Source: Massilia sp. Mn16-1_5
GTDB taxonomy: Bacteria > Pseudomonadota > Gammaproteobacteria > Burkholderiales > Burkholderiaceae_D
Length of the DNA stretch: 64,000 bases
Assembly: GCF_004798585.1 (NCBI RefSeq)
Contig: NZ_PPXQ01000001.1
Span: 248,001 to 312,000, forward strand
Direction of reading: 5' to 3'
Under the pieces are notes generated by a model. The model ran no database searches. It had not been told where the DNA came from and was given only the letters and a program-made list of their open reading frames with translations. Both the position numbers and the translations under genes were made by a program. Of the stretch, positions 51,898 to 62,990 are shown piece after piece. The first letter of the stretch is position 1. Every line of letters begins with the position of its first letter.

Positions 51898-53547
51898 ATG
51901 TCCTACCCGAAGAGCCCGCTCATGGGCCAGATGATGAGCCAGCCCCTGCTCATTTCCAGCATCATCGAATTCGCCGCGCGCCACTACCCGAATGGCGAGA
52001 TCGTATCGCGCCGCGTCGAGGGCGACATGCACCGCTACACCTACCGCGACTGCGAACAGCGCGCGCGCCGCATGGCCAAGGTGCTGGAGGGACTGGGCGT
52101 GCAGATGGGCGACCGGGTCGCGACCCTGGCCTGGAACGGCTACCGCCACCTCGAACTGTATTACGCCGTCTCGGGCTCGGGTGCGGTCATGCACACGGTC
52201 AACCCGCGCCTGCATCCGGAGCAGATCGCCTACATCGTCAACCATGCCGAAGATCAGTATCTGTTCTTCGACCTGACTTTCCTGCCGCTGGTGGAAGCCG
52301 TGGCTGCCCACTGCAAGACAGTGAAGGGCTTCGTGCTGATGAGCGACCGCGCCCACATGCCCCAGGAGACGAAGATCCCCAACCTGCTGTGCTACGAAGA
52401 CCTGATGAGCGCGAGCAGCGACGAGTACGAATGGCCTCTGTTCGACGAGAACTCGGCCGCCACGCTGTGCTACACCTCGGGCACGACCGGCAACCCAAAG
52501 GGCGCGCTGTACTCGCACCGCTCGACCATCCTGCACGCCTACGGATCGAGCGTGCCGAACGCGCTGAACGTGTCCTCGATGGACTCGGTGCTGCCGGTGG
52601 TCCCGATGTTCCACGTGAACGCCTGGGGCCTGCCGTACTCGGTGCCGCTGTCGGGGGCGAAAATGGTGTTCCCGGGTGCGGCGCTGGACGGCAAGTCGCT
52701 CTACGAGCTGTTCGAAGCCGAGGGCGTGACCTTCTCGGCCGGCGTGCCGACCGTCTGGCTGGGGCTGATCAACTACGCCTTGCAGAACGACCTGCAGTTC
52801 TCGACCTTCCGCCGCACCGTAATCGGCGGCTCGGCCTGCCCGCCGGCGATGATGGACACCTTGATCGACAAGCTGAACGTGCACGTGATCCACGGCTGGG
52901 GCATGACGGAAATGTCGCCGCTGGGCACCACCGGCGGCCTGCAGATGAAGCACCTGAGCATGCCGAAGGAAGAGCAGCGCCGTATCCTGCAGAAGCAGGG
53001 CCACGCCATCTACGGCGTCGACATGAAGATCGTCGACGACGAGGGCAAGGAACTGCCCTGGGACGGCGAGACCTACGGCCACCTGTACGTCAAGGGACCG
53101 TGGATCGTCTCGGGCTACTACCGCGGCGAAGGCGGCGACGTGCTCGTCGACGGCTGGTTCCCGACCGGCGACGTGGCCACCATCGACGGCGACGGCTACA
53201 TGCAGATCACCGACCGCAGCAAGGACGTGATCAAGTCCGGCGGTGAATGGATCGGCAGCATCGACCTGGAAAACATCGCGATGGCCCACCCGGCCGTGCT
53301 GCAGGCGGCCTGCATCGGCGTGGCGCACCCGAAATGGGACGAGCGGCCGATGCTGGTGGTGGTCAAGCGCCCCGGCCAGGAGCTCACGCGCGAGGAACTC
53401 CTCGCCTTCTTCGAGGGCAAGATCGCGAAATGGTGGCTGCCGGACGATGTGGTCTTTACCGAGGCGCTGCCGATGGGCGCGACCGGCAAGATCCAGAAGA
53501 ACCGGCTGCGCGACCAGTATCGCGAGCACAAGCTGCCGACGGCGTAA
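51898..53547 (+). CDS. Acyl-CoA ligase, DmdB/3-(methylthio)propionyl-CoA ligase-like
   Basis: 549 residues of the ANL superfamily. AMP-binding motif YTSGTTGNPKG near residue 197, then GWGMTEMSPLG, the hinge DRSKDVIKSGGEWI and the C-terminal catalytic lysine in GATGKIQKNRLR. Sequence resembles medium/short-chain fatty-acyl ligases annotated as 3-(methylthio)propionyl-CoA ligase; real substrate may simply be a fatty acid. RBS TAGGAGACAA. It ends only 3 bases from the convergent GGDEF/EAL gene. Confidence 0.93.
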   Translation: MSYPKSPLMGQMMSQPLLISSIIEFAARHYPNGEIVSRRVEGDMHRYTYRDCEQRARRMAKVLEGLGVQMGDRVATLAWNGYRHLELYYAVSGSGAVMHTVNPRLHPEQIAYIVNHAEDQYLFFDLTFLPLVEAVAAHCKTVKGFVLMSDRAHMPQETKIPNLLCYEDLMSASSDEYEWPLFDENSAATLCYTSGTTGNPKGALYSHRSTILHAYGSSVPNALNVSSMDSVLPVVPMFHVNAWGLPYSVPLSGAKMVFPGAALDGKSLYELFEAEGVTFSAGVPTVWLGLINYALQNDLQFSTFRRTVIGGSACPPAMMDTLIDKLNVHVIHGWGMTEMSPLGTTGGLQMKHLSMPKEEQRRILQKQGHAIYGVDMKIVDDEGKELPWDGETYGHLYVKGPWIVSGYYRGEGGDVLVDGWFPTGDVATIDGDGYMQITDRSKDVIKSGGEWIGSIDLENIAMAHPAVLQAACIGVAHPKWDERPMLVVVKRPGQELTREELLAFFEGKIAKWWLPDDVVFTEALPMGATGKIQKNRLRDQYREHKLPTA

Positions 53548-53550
53548 AGT

Positions 53551-55377
53551 TCACGCGGGCTCGTCCCAGGTAGCCAGGCCCGGCTGCCTGAAGATGGCCG
53601 GCACCTGCCCGGCCGGCACCGGCCGCGCCAGCAGGAAGCCCTGGATCTCGTCGCAGCCGTGCTTGCGCAGGCACTGGGCCTGGCCGAGGGTTTCCACGCC
53701 CTCGGCATTCACGCGCATGCCCAGCGTGCGGGCGAAGGAAATCACGGCCAGCGCCACGGCGGCGGCGCTCGGCACGGTTTCGATCTCGTGCACGAAGGAG
53801 CGGTCGATCTTGAGCTTGTCGGCCGGGAAGTTGCGCAGGGCGCTGAGGCTGGAATAGCCGGTGCCGAAGTCGTCGATCGAGATCGACACGCCCAGGCCCT
53901 TGAGGGCGTGCAGCAGGGCGGTCGCGTGCTCGAGGTCGTGCATGATCGAGCTTTCCGTGATTTCCAGTTCGAGGCAGTGCGGCGGCAGGCCGGTCTCGCG
54001 CAGCACCCGGCCAACGGTGTGGATGATCTGTTCGTCGCGCAGCTGGCGGGCGGCTACATTCACCGCCACCGTCATTCCCTCCAGCCCCGCCTCCTGCCAT
54101 CGCCGCGCTTCCAGGCAGGCCTGGCGCATCACGTATTCCCCGACCTCGACGATCAGCTTGGAATCCTCGGCGATGGGAATGAAGCGGGCGGGCGGGAGCA
54201 GGCCGCGCCGTGGATGCTGCCAGCGCACCAGGGCCTCGGCGCCGACGAAGCGGTTGTTCTCCACGCAGAGCTTGGGCTGGTAATGCACCACCAGCTCGCC
54301 TGCGCTAACGGCCCGGCGCAATTCCGTTTCCAGTTCCATGCGCTCGGCCACCGCGGCGTCGCGCGTGCTCGCATAGAACTGGACATTGTCCTTGCCCGAG
54401 GCCTTGGCCCGGTGCATGGCGGTGTTGGCGCGGCGCAGCAGGATTTCCGGCTCGTCGCCGTCGAGCGGATAGACACAGGCGCCGATGCTGGCCGTCACCA
54501 CCAGGTCCTTGCCCGCCAGCGCCATCGGCCGGCGCACGGCCGCGAGCATGGCCGACAGGCGCGCGCTGCTGCGCTCGACGTTCTCCAGGCCCGCCAGCAG
54601 GATCACGAATTCGTCCGAGCCGATGCGCGCCACCGTGTCGCCGTCGCGCACCAGGCTGGAGAGCCGGCGCGCCGTCTCGCACAGGAAGGCGTCGCCGCAG
54701 TCGTTGCCAAGGCCCGTATTCATGAAGGAAAAGCTGTCGAGATCCAGGTAGACCACGGCCGCCATCGTCCCGTCGCGCTGGGCATTGGCGATCGCGCCGC
54801 GCAGGCGGTCGACCAGCAGGGCCCGGTTTGCCAGTCCCGTGACCGGATCGTGGGTGGCGCGGTATTCGAGTTCGCGGGTACGCTCGGCCACCCGCATTTC
54901 GAGGTGGTCGCGCGCCTGGCGCAATTCCTCGTTGAGCTGGGTCAGCCGGGCCTGGTAGCGGTGGGCGACGACGATTCGCGTGATGGCGCTGGAAATATTG
55001 CTCAGAAAAGGCAAGTAGGGGTGCAGGGCCTCGGGCTCGCGGACTTGGATCGCGAGGCACCCGAGATGCTGACCCGGCGCGTACATGGGGAAACAATGCA
55101 GGTCGGGACCGAAGTCGCGCTGCTGGTTCTGCGCCGGCGCGTCCGGAATATGGTCCGCGCAGCGCGCCAGCAGCGGGGCGAGCTCCGGCGGCGGCTCGTT
55201 GACGCCCGCCAGATACAGGAAGGCGTCGGCGACGCCCGGCACGGCCGACATCGCGCGGCGCACGAAGTCGGCCATGCGCAGCTCGTCGGGCATGGCGTCG
55301 ACGGCCTGCTGGATGACCAGCAGGCGGCCGAGGACTTCGGCACTCGGGCCCTGCGCTGTGGACGTCCCGCCCTCCAT
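53551..55377 (-). CDS. Diguanylate cyclase/phosphodiesterase with N-terminal sensor region
   Basis: 608 residues. An N-terminal GAF-like region (about 1-150), a short coiled coil (QLNEELRQARDHLEMRVAER), a GGDEF domain (about 190-345) and an EAL domain (about 360-600). The GGDEF active-site loop reads RIGSDEF, with Ser at the second glycine, so cyclase activity is doubtful. The EAL domain looks intact: EALVRW, VNVAARQL, ELEITES, DDFGTGYSS, KIDRSFV. It probably degrades cyclic di-GMP in response to a signal. It follows the MEDS gene by 2 bases and is very probably co-transcribed. Confidence 0.92.
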   Translation of the reverse strand: MEGGTSTAQGPSAEVLGRLLVIQQAVDAMPDELRMADFVRRAMSAVPGVADAFLYLAGVNEPPPELAPLLARCADHIPDAPAQNQQRDFGPDLHCFPMYAPGQHLGCLAIQVREPEALHPYLPFLSNISSAITRIVVAHRYQARLTQLNEELRQARDHLEMRVAERTRELEYRATHDPVTGLANRALLVDRLRGAIANAQRDGTMAAVVYLDLDSFSFMNTGLGNDCGDAFLCETARRLSSLVRDGDTVARIGSDEFVILLAGLENVERSSARLSAMLAAVRRPMALAGKDLVVTASIGACVYPLDGDEPEILLRRANTAMHRAKASGKDNVQFYASTRDAAVAERMELETELRRAVSAGELVVHYQPKLCVENNRFVGAEALVRWQHPRRGLLPPARFIPIAEDSKLIVEVGEYVMRQACLEARRWQEAGLEGMTVAVNVAARQLRDEQIIHTVGRVLRETGLPPHCLELEITESSIMHDLEHATALLHALKGLGVSISIDDFGTGYSSLSALRNFPADKLKIDRSFVHEIETVPSAAAVALAVISFARTLGMRVNAEGVETLGQAQCLRKHGCDEIQGFLLARPVPAGQVPAIFRQPGLATWDEPA

Positions 55378-55379
55378 GT

Positions 55380-55976
55380 TCAGGCCTGCTTGTAGAAGGG
55401 GTTGCGCAGGATATGGCCGCCGACGATCATCACCGGGTGCACATTCATGACGTCGAACATCATGGCGCCGTCGAACTTGCGCAGGTCGTACTGGCACATG
55501 ATGGTGATCGGCGCCTCCTTGACCAAGTCGTTGATGCGCGACTCGCATTCGATGATGTGCTCGGTTCCGGGCACACCGCGCAAGGCCCAGTCCATCTCGC
55601 CAGCGAAGCGCGCACCGGCCAGGCCCGCCGCGCGCGCCTGGAGATACTGGGCGCGCAGGCGCGCCAGCATGCCCTCGGAATCGAATTGTCCTTCAGGGTA
55701 ATAGCCTTCGCGCGTAGTCAGCAGCTGCACCTGGTCGGCCGGGCCCATCAAGGCGTGGGTCAGATCGAGCGCCGCGGCGGCCGCCGGCAGTTCCGCATGG
55801 GTCTCGACGTCGGCCAGGTAGCCGAAGGCCTCGTTTTCCAGCAGCGCGTGGCGCGCGAACAGGGGCAGGATGCGCCGGCGCTCCTCGTCGCTGTTGTAGA
55901 GGTAGCAGATATGGGTGCCCTCCGGATAGCGTTCCTCCGTGAACCCGAGACAGATATGCCGCCTTGCCTCCGCCAT
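55380..55976 (-). CDS. MEDS-domain sensory protein
   Basis: 198 residues with one MEDS domain (RHICLGFTEERYPEGTHICY, then LYNSDEERRRILPLFARHAL, GMLARLRAQYLQARAAG, MCQYDLRKFDGAMMFDVMNV, HPVMIVGGHILRNPFY). MEDS was described in methanogen/methylotroph regulators such as DcmR and is thought to sense small molecules. The ATG follows GAGGAGAACTTC. No output domain of its own: it likely works with the adjacent GGDEF/EAL protein. Confidence 0.9.
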   Translation of the reverse strand: MAEARRHICLGFTEERYPEGTHICYLYNSDEERRRILPLFARHALLENEAFGYLADVETHAELPAAAAALDLTHALMGPADQVQLLTTREGYYPEGQFDSEGMLARLRAQYLQARAAGLAGARFAGEMDWALRGVPGTEHIIECESRINDLVKEAPITIMCQYDLRKFDGAMMFDVMNVHPVMIVGGHILRNPFYKQA

Positions 55977-56096
55977 GAAGTTCTCCTCATCGTGGCGAGC
56001 CCATGCAGGCGCTCCATGCGGACAGGATACACCTGCGCCCGTGAGCATGGCGTACAGGCGCGAATCGCGCAATTGTGCGCCAGTTTCCGGAAGGAC

Positions 56097-56864
56097 TTAG
56101 TGCTTGTCGCCTTCGGGCAGCAGGTGGCGGAAAGTCGGTTCGATGTTGAGGGTGTGCAGGTGGCGCACGATGTCTTCGAGGGTCGCGTCTTTCAAGAGCA
56201 GGCCATCCGCGAGGGCAGAGGGGGCGGCCGGCGCGGGCGCCGCCGCTGCGGCAGGGGCGGACGGCGGCGGCGCGGCTTCGGGCCGCGCCAGCGCCGCAAA
56301 AGCGTCGGCGAAGCGCTCCGGCGCGACACTGTCCACGGCTTCCAGGAAAGCCGCCTGTGCGAGGGGCGGCGGCGCGAGGTCGAGCCAGGGTTCCTCGAGG
56401 AAGGAGCCGCCCATGCCGGGGTGGATGAAGGCGGCCCAATGGCCGCTGCGGGCATCGAGGCAGGGCGGCAGGGGAGGTGTCCTGACTTCCACGCGCGCGG
56501 CGGGCCCGGGCAGCCAGGCCTGGCGCACCCGGCGCACGAATTGCCGGGCCTGGGCATTCGGGATGGGCGCCGCGAGCGAAATCCAGAGGCAGTAGCCGAG
56601 GCCGGTCACGCTGACGGCCGGTGCGGGGAAGCCATGATCCGTCTGCAAGGCATTTGCCGCCTCGCACAACTGCTTCCAATGGTCGCCCTCAGGGTTTTCT
56701 TTGCTCTTTTCGAAGGGAATGGCGATGGCGCGCGTCAGGCCGCCAAGCGAGAGCAAGTCGAGCGTTTCGACTTGCTCGCCTTGCAGCTGGCGCGCCAGCA
56801 AGTCGGGGCCGGCCGCGCCGTCTTGGACGAACAGGCGCATCAATTCGGCAATCAGTTTTTCCAT
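56097..56864 (-). CDS. Conserved hypothetical protein with Ala/Pro linker
   Basis: 255 residues. The N-terminal third is helical and charged (EKLIAELMRLFVQDGAAGPD); the middle holds IHPGMGGSFLEEPWLDLAPP; an Ala/Pro-rich linker (about 190-215) joins a C-terminal 40-residue helical piece (LLLKDATLEDIVRHLHTLNI). No signal peptide, membrane helix or known catalytic motif. I do not recognise a family. It is transcribed away from the following fad gene and 24 bases short of the MEDS gene region start-side leader. Confidence 0.7.
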   Translation of the reverse strand: MEKLIAELMRLFVQDGAAGPDLLARQLQGEQVETLDLLSLGGLTRAIAIPFEKSKENPEGDHWKQLCEAANALQTDHGFPAPAVSVTGLGYCLWISLAAPIPNAQARQFVRRVRQAWLPGPAARVEVRTPPLPPCLDARSGHWAAFIHPGMGGSFLEEPWLDLAPPPLAQAAFLEAVDSVAPERFADAFAALARPEAAPPPSAPAAAAAPAPAAPSALADGLLLKDATLEDIVRHLHTLNIEPTFRHLLPEGDKH

Positions 56865-56988
56865 GTTTTCACCTGCAGGTCGGTAACGCGAACCCGGCAT
56901 TGTGGCACAGGCGCGGGTGCCGCGATCCGGCGCCCGCGCCAGCGACGAATTTTCGTTCCAGAGAATAAGACGACCGTACTTTTTTCGG

Positions 56989-57005
56989 TTATAGTCGCTT
57001 ATAGT
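56989..57005 (+). promoter_or_regulatory. Doubled TTATAGT element ahead of the fad gene
   Basis: TTATAGT occurs twice, 10 bases apart, about 40-55 bases before the ATG; either may serve as -10 box. No matching -35 is obvious. Confidence 0.3.
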
Positions 57006-57044
57006 AAGTGAGAGCGCTGGTTCAACTATTAAAAAGGAAGAGAC

Positions 57045-59132
<2,088 letters not shown>

Positions 59133-59155
59133 GCCAGCCTCGTCGGCCTCCCCTG

Positions 59156-59190
59156 CAACGCCGCTGCTCGCCAGCGGCGTTGCCGTTTTC
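59156..59190 (+). terminator. Intrinsic terminator of the fad gene
   Basis: CAACGCCGCTG-CTCGC-CAGCGGCGTTG followed by CCGTTTTC. Confidence 0.75.
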
Positions 59191-59202
59191 AGGGTACGCA
59201 TC

Positions 59203-59230
59203 AATAAACAAACATTTATGTTTACTTATT
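59203..59230. promoter_or_regulatory. 13-2-13 palindromic operator ahead of the MFS gene
   Basis: AATAAACAAACAT and ATGTTTACTTATT are complementary at 11 of 13 positions around TT. It ends 25 bases before the MFS ATG, in a strikingly AT-rich patch, and is a candidate site for the SufR-like regulator encoded downstream. Confidence 0.6.
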
Positions 59231-59255
59231 GTCGGGCTGCGCCGAGAATGGCCAC

Positions 59256-60503
59256 ATGAGCTCCCGTGCCGCGTCCGTCAAAACGAATGTGCTGATCGCC
59301 AGCCTCTGCCTGCTTGGCCTGCTGTCGACGACCGGCGCCTCGCTGCCGTATCCGATCCTGGCGCCGCTGTTTGCCGGCGACACGGGCAACGGGATCAGCG
59401 CCTTCCTTGGGCTGCCGCCGAAACTCCTGCTCGGCATCGCGTTGATGGTGAACCCGCTCGGGCTGCTGATCGGCAGCGCGGTGCTGGGCGCCGTGTCGGA
59501 CCGGCTCGGGCGGCGGCGCATGCTGCTGGCCACCGCGATCGGCGCGGCGGCCGGGCATGCGCTGACGGCGGCCGCGCTGGTGGCCGAATCCTATCCGCTG
59601 TTCCTGCTGGCGCGCTTCGTGACCGGGCTGCTGGAAGGGAACGGCGCGATCATGCGCGCCATGGTCGTCGAGCGGGTCGAGGGGCGGCTGCGCAACCATG
59701 CCTTGTCCTGGCTGAACGGGGCCTTCCACCTCGGCTGGCTGGTCGGTCCGCTGCTGGCGGGCTTTACGGTTGGAGTGTCGCTCACGCTGCCGTTCACGGT
59801 CGCGGCTTGTGCCTTGCTGGTGGGTGCGCTGCTGGTCGCCATCGCCCTGGAACGCGAGACGGTCGCAGCCAAGGCCGGCGAGCGCTGGTGGCGGGTGGCG
59901 CGCGAGCGGCATGCGTTCACGCTGCTGCGCCATGGGCCGCTGCGCACGCTCTTCTCGGTCCACTTCGCCTACGCCTGCGGGGTGGCCGCCTTTTATGAAT
60001 TCTTCCCGCTCTGGCTGGTGGACGTGGGCGGCTATGCGGTGCGCGAGATCGCCTTCGTGAACATGGGCATGTGCGCGCTGATGACGGGCGCCGCCCTGTT
60101 CGCCGGACGCGCCAGCGGCGTCGAGCCGCGCCGGCGCGCCAGCGTCCAGGCCGGACTGGCCGCATGCAGCATCCTGGCCGTGGGCTTCGGCAGCCTGCAG
60201 GTCGGCCTGGCCGCCATCGTGCTGTTCGGGCTGCCGCACGCCTACTACAACGCCACCGTCCAGAGCTGGGCGGCCGACCAGTTCGCCGCTTACGGCCAGG
60301 GCGCCGTCATGGGTCTGCTGTCGACGACGTTTTGCCTGGCGAATATCGTGATGGCCCTGGCCGGCGGCGTACTGGCGCTGGTCGACACGCGCATCGTGCT
60401 GGTGGTGGGGGGAGCGCTGGCCCTCTGGGCGGCGCTGGCGATGCGCACCTGGAGCCGGCGCGCCATCGGCGTGGCCGCGCAATCGACAGTGGAGCTGCAA
60501 TGA
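59256..60503 (+). CDS. MFS transporter
   Basis: 415 residues with about 12 membrane helices. The loop 2-3 motif GAVSDRLGRRRMLL is typical of drug:proton antiporters of the MFS. The ATG giving MSSRAASVK is chosen; a TTG further up would place the N-terminus in the operator. Coupled by ATGA to the regulator gene. Substrate unknown: the Fe-S-type regulator suggests a redox, metal or nitric-oxide-related signal, but this is inference. Confidence 0.9.
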   Translation: MSSRAASVKTNVLIASLCLLGLLSTTGASLPYPILAPLFAGDTGNGISAFLGLPPKLLLGIALMVNPLGLLIGSAVLGAVSDRLGRRRMLLATAIGAAAGHALTAAALVAESYPLFLLARFVTGLLEGNGAIMRAMVVERVEGRLRNHALSWLNGAFHLGWLVGPLLAGFTVGVSLTLPFTVAACALLVGALLVAIALERETVAAKAGERWWRVARERHAFTLLRHGPLRTLFSVHFAYACGVAAFYEFFPLWLVDVGGYAVREIAFVNMGMCALMTGAALFAGRASGVEPRRRASVQAGLAACSILAVGFGSLQVGLAAIVLFGLPHAYYNATVQSWAADQFAAYGQGAVMGLLSTTFCLANIVMALAGGVLALVDTRIVLVVGGALALWAALAMRTWSRRAIGVAAQSTVELQ

Positions 60504-61135
60504 ATACCCATGACCAGATTCTGATGCTGCTGAAGACGCGCGGCCCGCAGACGGCCCAGGCGCTGGCTGCGCTGATGGGCCTGACGGCCATGGGCGTGCG
60601 GCGCCAGCTGGAAGCGGCGGTCGAGGCCGGGCTGGTGCGCTTCGAGGACAGCCCCGGCAAGGTCGGACGGCCGGTGCGGCGCTGGATGCTGACCGGGAGC
60701 GGGAATGCGCGCTACCCGGACCGCCATGCCGAGCTGACGCTGGACCTGATCCAGGGCGTGCGCACGCTGTTCGGCGAGACCGGCCTGGAGAAACTGGTCG
60801 CCGGCCGCGAAGAGGCCAGCGAACGCGCCTACCGCGCGCAACTGGCCGGGAAATGGACACTCGACGAGCGGGTCGAGGCGCTGGCCGCGGCGCGCACGCT
60901 GGACGGTTACATGGCCACGACCGAAGCGCGCGTCGACGGCAGCGTGCTGCTGCATGAGAACCATTGTCCGATCTCTAGCGCGGCCCAGGCTTGCCGGCAG
61001 TTCTGCCGCTCCGAGCTGGACGTCTTCCGGCGCGTGCTCGGTCCTTCGGCGGTCGTGGTGCGCATCGAGCACCAGCTGGAAGGGGCGCGGCGCTGTACCT
61101 ACCTGGTGAGCGAGGCTGCGCCGGCGGGTGGCTAA
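60500..61135 (+). CDS. SufR/COG2345-like transcriptional regulator with C-terminal cysteines
   Basis: 211 residues. An N-terminal winged helix (QILMLLKTRGPQTAQALAAL, then GLTAMGVRRQLEAAVEAGLV, followed by the wing GKVGRPVRRW). The C-terminal part has C-x12-C (HCPISSAAQACRQFC, with another Cys inside) and a further Cys in GARRCTY, the pattern of SufR-like regulators that bind an iron-sulfur cluster. The third cluster Cys of SufR appears replaced by His (RIEHQLEG). Likely a repressor of its own MFS operon. Confidence 0.82.
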   Translation: MNTHDQILMLLKTRGPQTAQALAALMGLTAMGVRRQLEAAVEAGLVRFEDSPGKVGRPVRRWMLTGSGNARYPDRHAELTLDLIQGVRTLFGETGLEKLVAGREEASERAYRAQLAGKWTLDERVEALAAARTLDGYMATTEARVDGSVLLHENHCPISSAAQACRQFCRSELDVFRRVLGPSAVVVRIEHQLEGARRCTYLVSEAAPAGG

Positions 61136-61193
61136 GCGGGACAATTGCGCGCCCGGGAATGGGCCGCTACGCCAGATTGTCCCGCTCTTTTTT
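61135..61193 (+). terminator. Long-stem terminator of the MFS operon
   Basis: AGCGGGACAAT and ATTGTCCCGCT form a perfect 11-bp stem around a 30-base loop, followed by CTTTTTT. It begins at the last base of the regulator stop codon. Confidence 0.8.
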
Positions 61194-61308
61194 CGCAGCG
61201 CTGCCGCACCGGCCGTAATTTATGGCAATCTCCCATGTCAACTCAGCACCATGCCGTGCTAACATCGAATTGATAGTATGTACACATTTCTCCGAGAGCA
61301 GCGCACCG

Positions 61309-62889
61309 ATGTCTTCCTCCACCCGAGGGGCTCCGTCCCTGGCATATAGGCCGGCCCGCGTGACGTCTTCGACCGCTTTCCTTGGCCCAGCCGGCGATGG
61401 CGGGCTGGCGCTCTACCGCGCCGTTGCCGAACAGATCCCGCGCGGCGCCGTGTTTGTCGTCGACCGGGAATTGCGCTACATACTCGCCGCCGGGCCGGCT
61501 TTGCGCATGTCCGGCTTCGAACCGTCCGACTTTGAAGGACGCAGCTTGCGCGAGGCTTTGCCGCCTGAGCTGCTGGCGCAATACACGCAGGACTATGCAG
61601 GGATCCTGGGCGGTGCCCCCATGGAGCGCGAACACTGCGTTGGCGGCGTCTGGTACGCCTCGCATGGCGTACCGCTGGCCGACGAGCACGGGTGCATCCA
61701 CGCGGCCCTGGTCGTCTCCTATGACATCACCGAGCGCAAGCGCAACGAGCGGCGCCTGCAGATACTGGACAAGCTGTGGGCGGTGGTGCGCCACGCCAGC
61801 GATGCGGCCGACGTGGCGGCCGCCGCAAGCAGCTTGCTCGAGGAGTATTTTGGCGGCGTTCGCTGCACCATGTTGCGCCTCGATGGCGAATTGGACGAAG
61901 CCGAGGTGGAGGAGATTCCCCTGGCCGCGTTCGGCGAGCGCGCACTCGACCGGCTGCAGCGCGGAGAGACTGTCGAATCTGGCGATGGCCCGCTGCCATA
62001 TGGCTTGCCGCCCTGGCTCCGCGCATTCCTGCTGTGTCCGCACATCTCCGGAGGACGGCTGACGGGCGTCACGGCCATCCTGAGCGAGACGCCGCAAGCA
62101 TGGCGCGAGGAAGACACCCGGCTGGCCTGCGACATCACCGAGCGCGCCTGGACGCAGATTGATCGCTTGCGCCTTCTCGAGGCCTTGGAGGCAGCCGACC
62201 GCCGCAAGGACCAGTTCCTCGCGGTGCTGGCGCACGACCTGCGCAGCCCCCTGACCGTGGTGCGCAACAGCCTGGCCCTGCTGGAGCGCCCCGGAACGAA
62301 CGTGAACCCGCAAGCCATTCTCGCGCTCGTGGAAAGGCAATTCGGCCACATCAACCGCCTGATCGAGGACGTCCTCGATACCTCCTACATCTGCCATGGA
62401 CGGGCGCACCTGCACCGGCACCGGATCGTCCTGCAGGAAGCGGTCCTGGCCGCGGTCGAGGCCGCGCGCGCCCTGGTGTCCTCGAAGACGCATTCGCTGT
62501 CGCTGTCGATGCCGCCGGAACCGATTCCCGTCTACGCCGACCCGACGAGGCTGGCGCAAGCCTTCGGCAACGTATTCGCCAATGCGATCAAGTATTCGCG
62601 CGTGCCGGCGCGGATCGGGGTGGAAGTGGAGAAACAGGATGCGCAGGTACTGGTGCGGATCCGCGACAATGGCATCGGCATGTCGCCCCGCACGCTGGCG
62701 CGGCTGTTCGACCTGTTCGCGCGCAAGGGCACCGAGCTCGACGCACTGCCCGCCGGTGGCCTCGGGGTCGGCCTGTGGATCACGCGTCAGCTGGTCGAGG
62801 CGCACGGCGGCAGCATTCGCGCGGCCAGCGACGGTCCGGACCGGGGCAGCACATTCACGATCGCCTTGCCCGTGCACCAGGTGCATTGA
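61309..62889 (+). CDS. PAS-containing sensor histidine kinase
   Basis: 526 residues, no membrane helix, so cytoplasmic. A PAS domain at about 35-145 (GAVFVVDRELRYILAAGPAL...VVSYDITERKRNE), a GAF-like region at about 155-280, HisKA with the phospho-His H309 in LAVLAHDLRSPLTV, and HATPase with NVFANAIKYS, RIRDNGIGMS and GLGVGLWITRQLVEAHGG. No response regulator is adjacent. The ATG with GAGAG upstream is preferred over an upstream frame extension. Confidence 0.92.
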   Translation: MSSSTRGAPSLAYRPARVTSSTAFLGPAGDGGLALYRAVAEQIPRGAVFVVDRELRYILAAGPALRMSGFEPSDFEGRSLREALPPELLAQYTQDYAGILGGAPMEREHCVGGVWYASHGVPLADEHGCIHAALVVSYDITERKRNERRLQILDKLWAVVRHASDAADVAAAASSLLEEYFGGVRCTMLRLDGELDEAEVEEIPLAAFGERALDRLQRGETVESGDGPLPYGLPPWLRAFLLCPHISGGRLTGVTAILSETPQAWREEDTRLACDITERAWTQIDRLRLLEALEAADRRKDQFLAVLAHDLRSPLTVVRNSLALLERPGTNVNPQAILALVERQFGHINRLIEDVLDTSYICHGRAHLHRHRIVLQEAVLAAVEAARALVSSKTHSLSLSMPPEPIPVYADPTRLAQAFGNVFANAIKYSRVPARIGVEVEKQDAQVLVRIRDNGIGMSPRTLARLFDLFARKGTELDALPAGGLGVGLWITRQLVEAHGGSIRAASDGPDRGSTFTIALPVHQVH

Positions 62890-62937
62890 AGGACGGGCAT
62901 TGCGCTGCCTGCCGGTGCCTGGGCTGCGCCAGGCCGA

Positions 62938-62969
62938 AAAAAAATGCCGCTGTTTCCAGCGGCATTTTT
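62938..62969. terminator. Bidirectional terminator between the kinase and MFS carrier genes
   Basis: AAATGCCGCTG-TTTC-CAGCGGCATTT with an A-run on the left and T-run on the right; serves both convergent genes. Confidence 0.85.
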
Positions 62970-62990
62970 AGGTGCGGCGCAGACCGGGTC

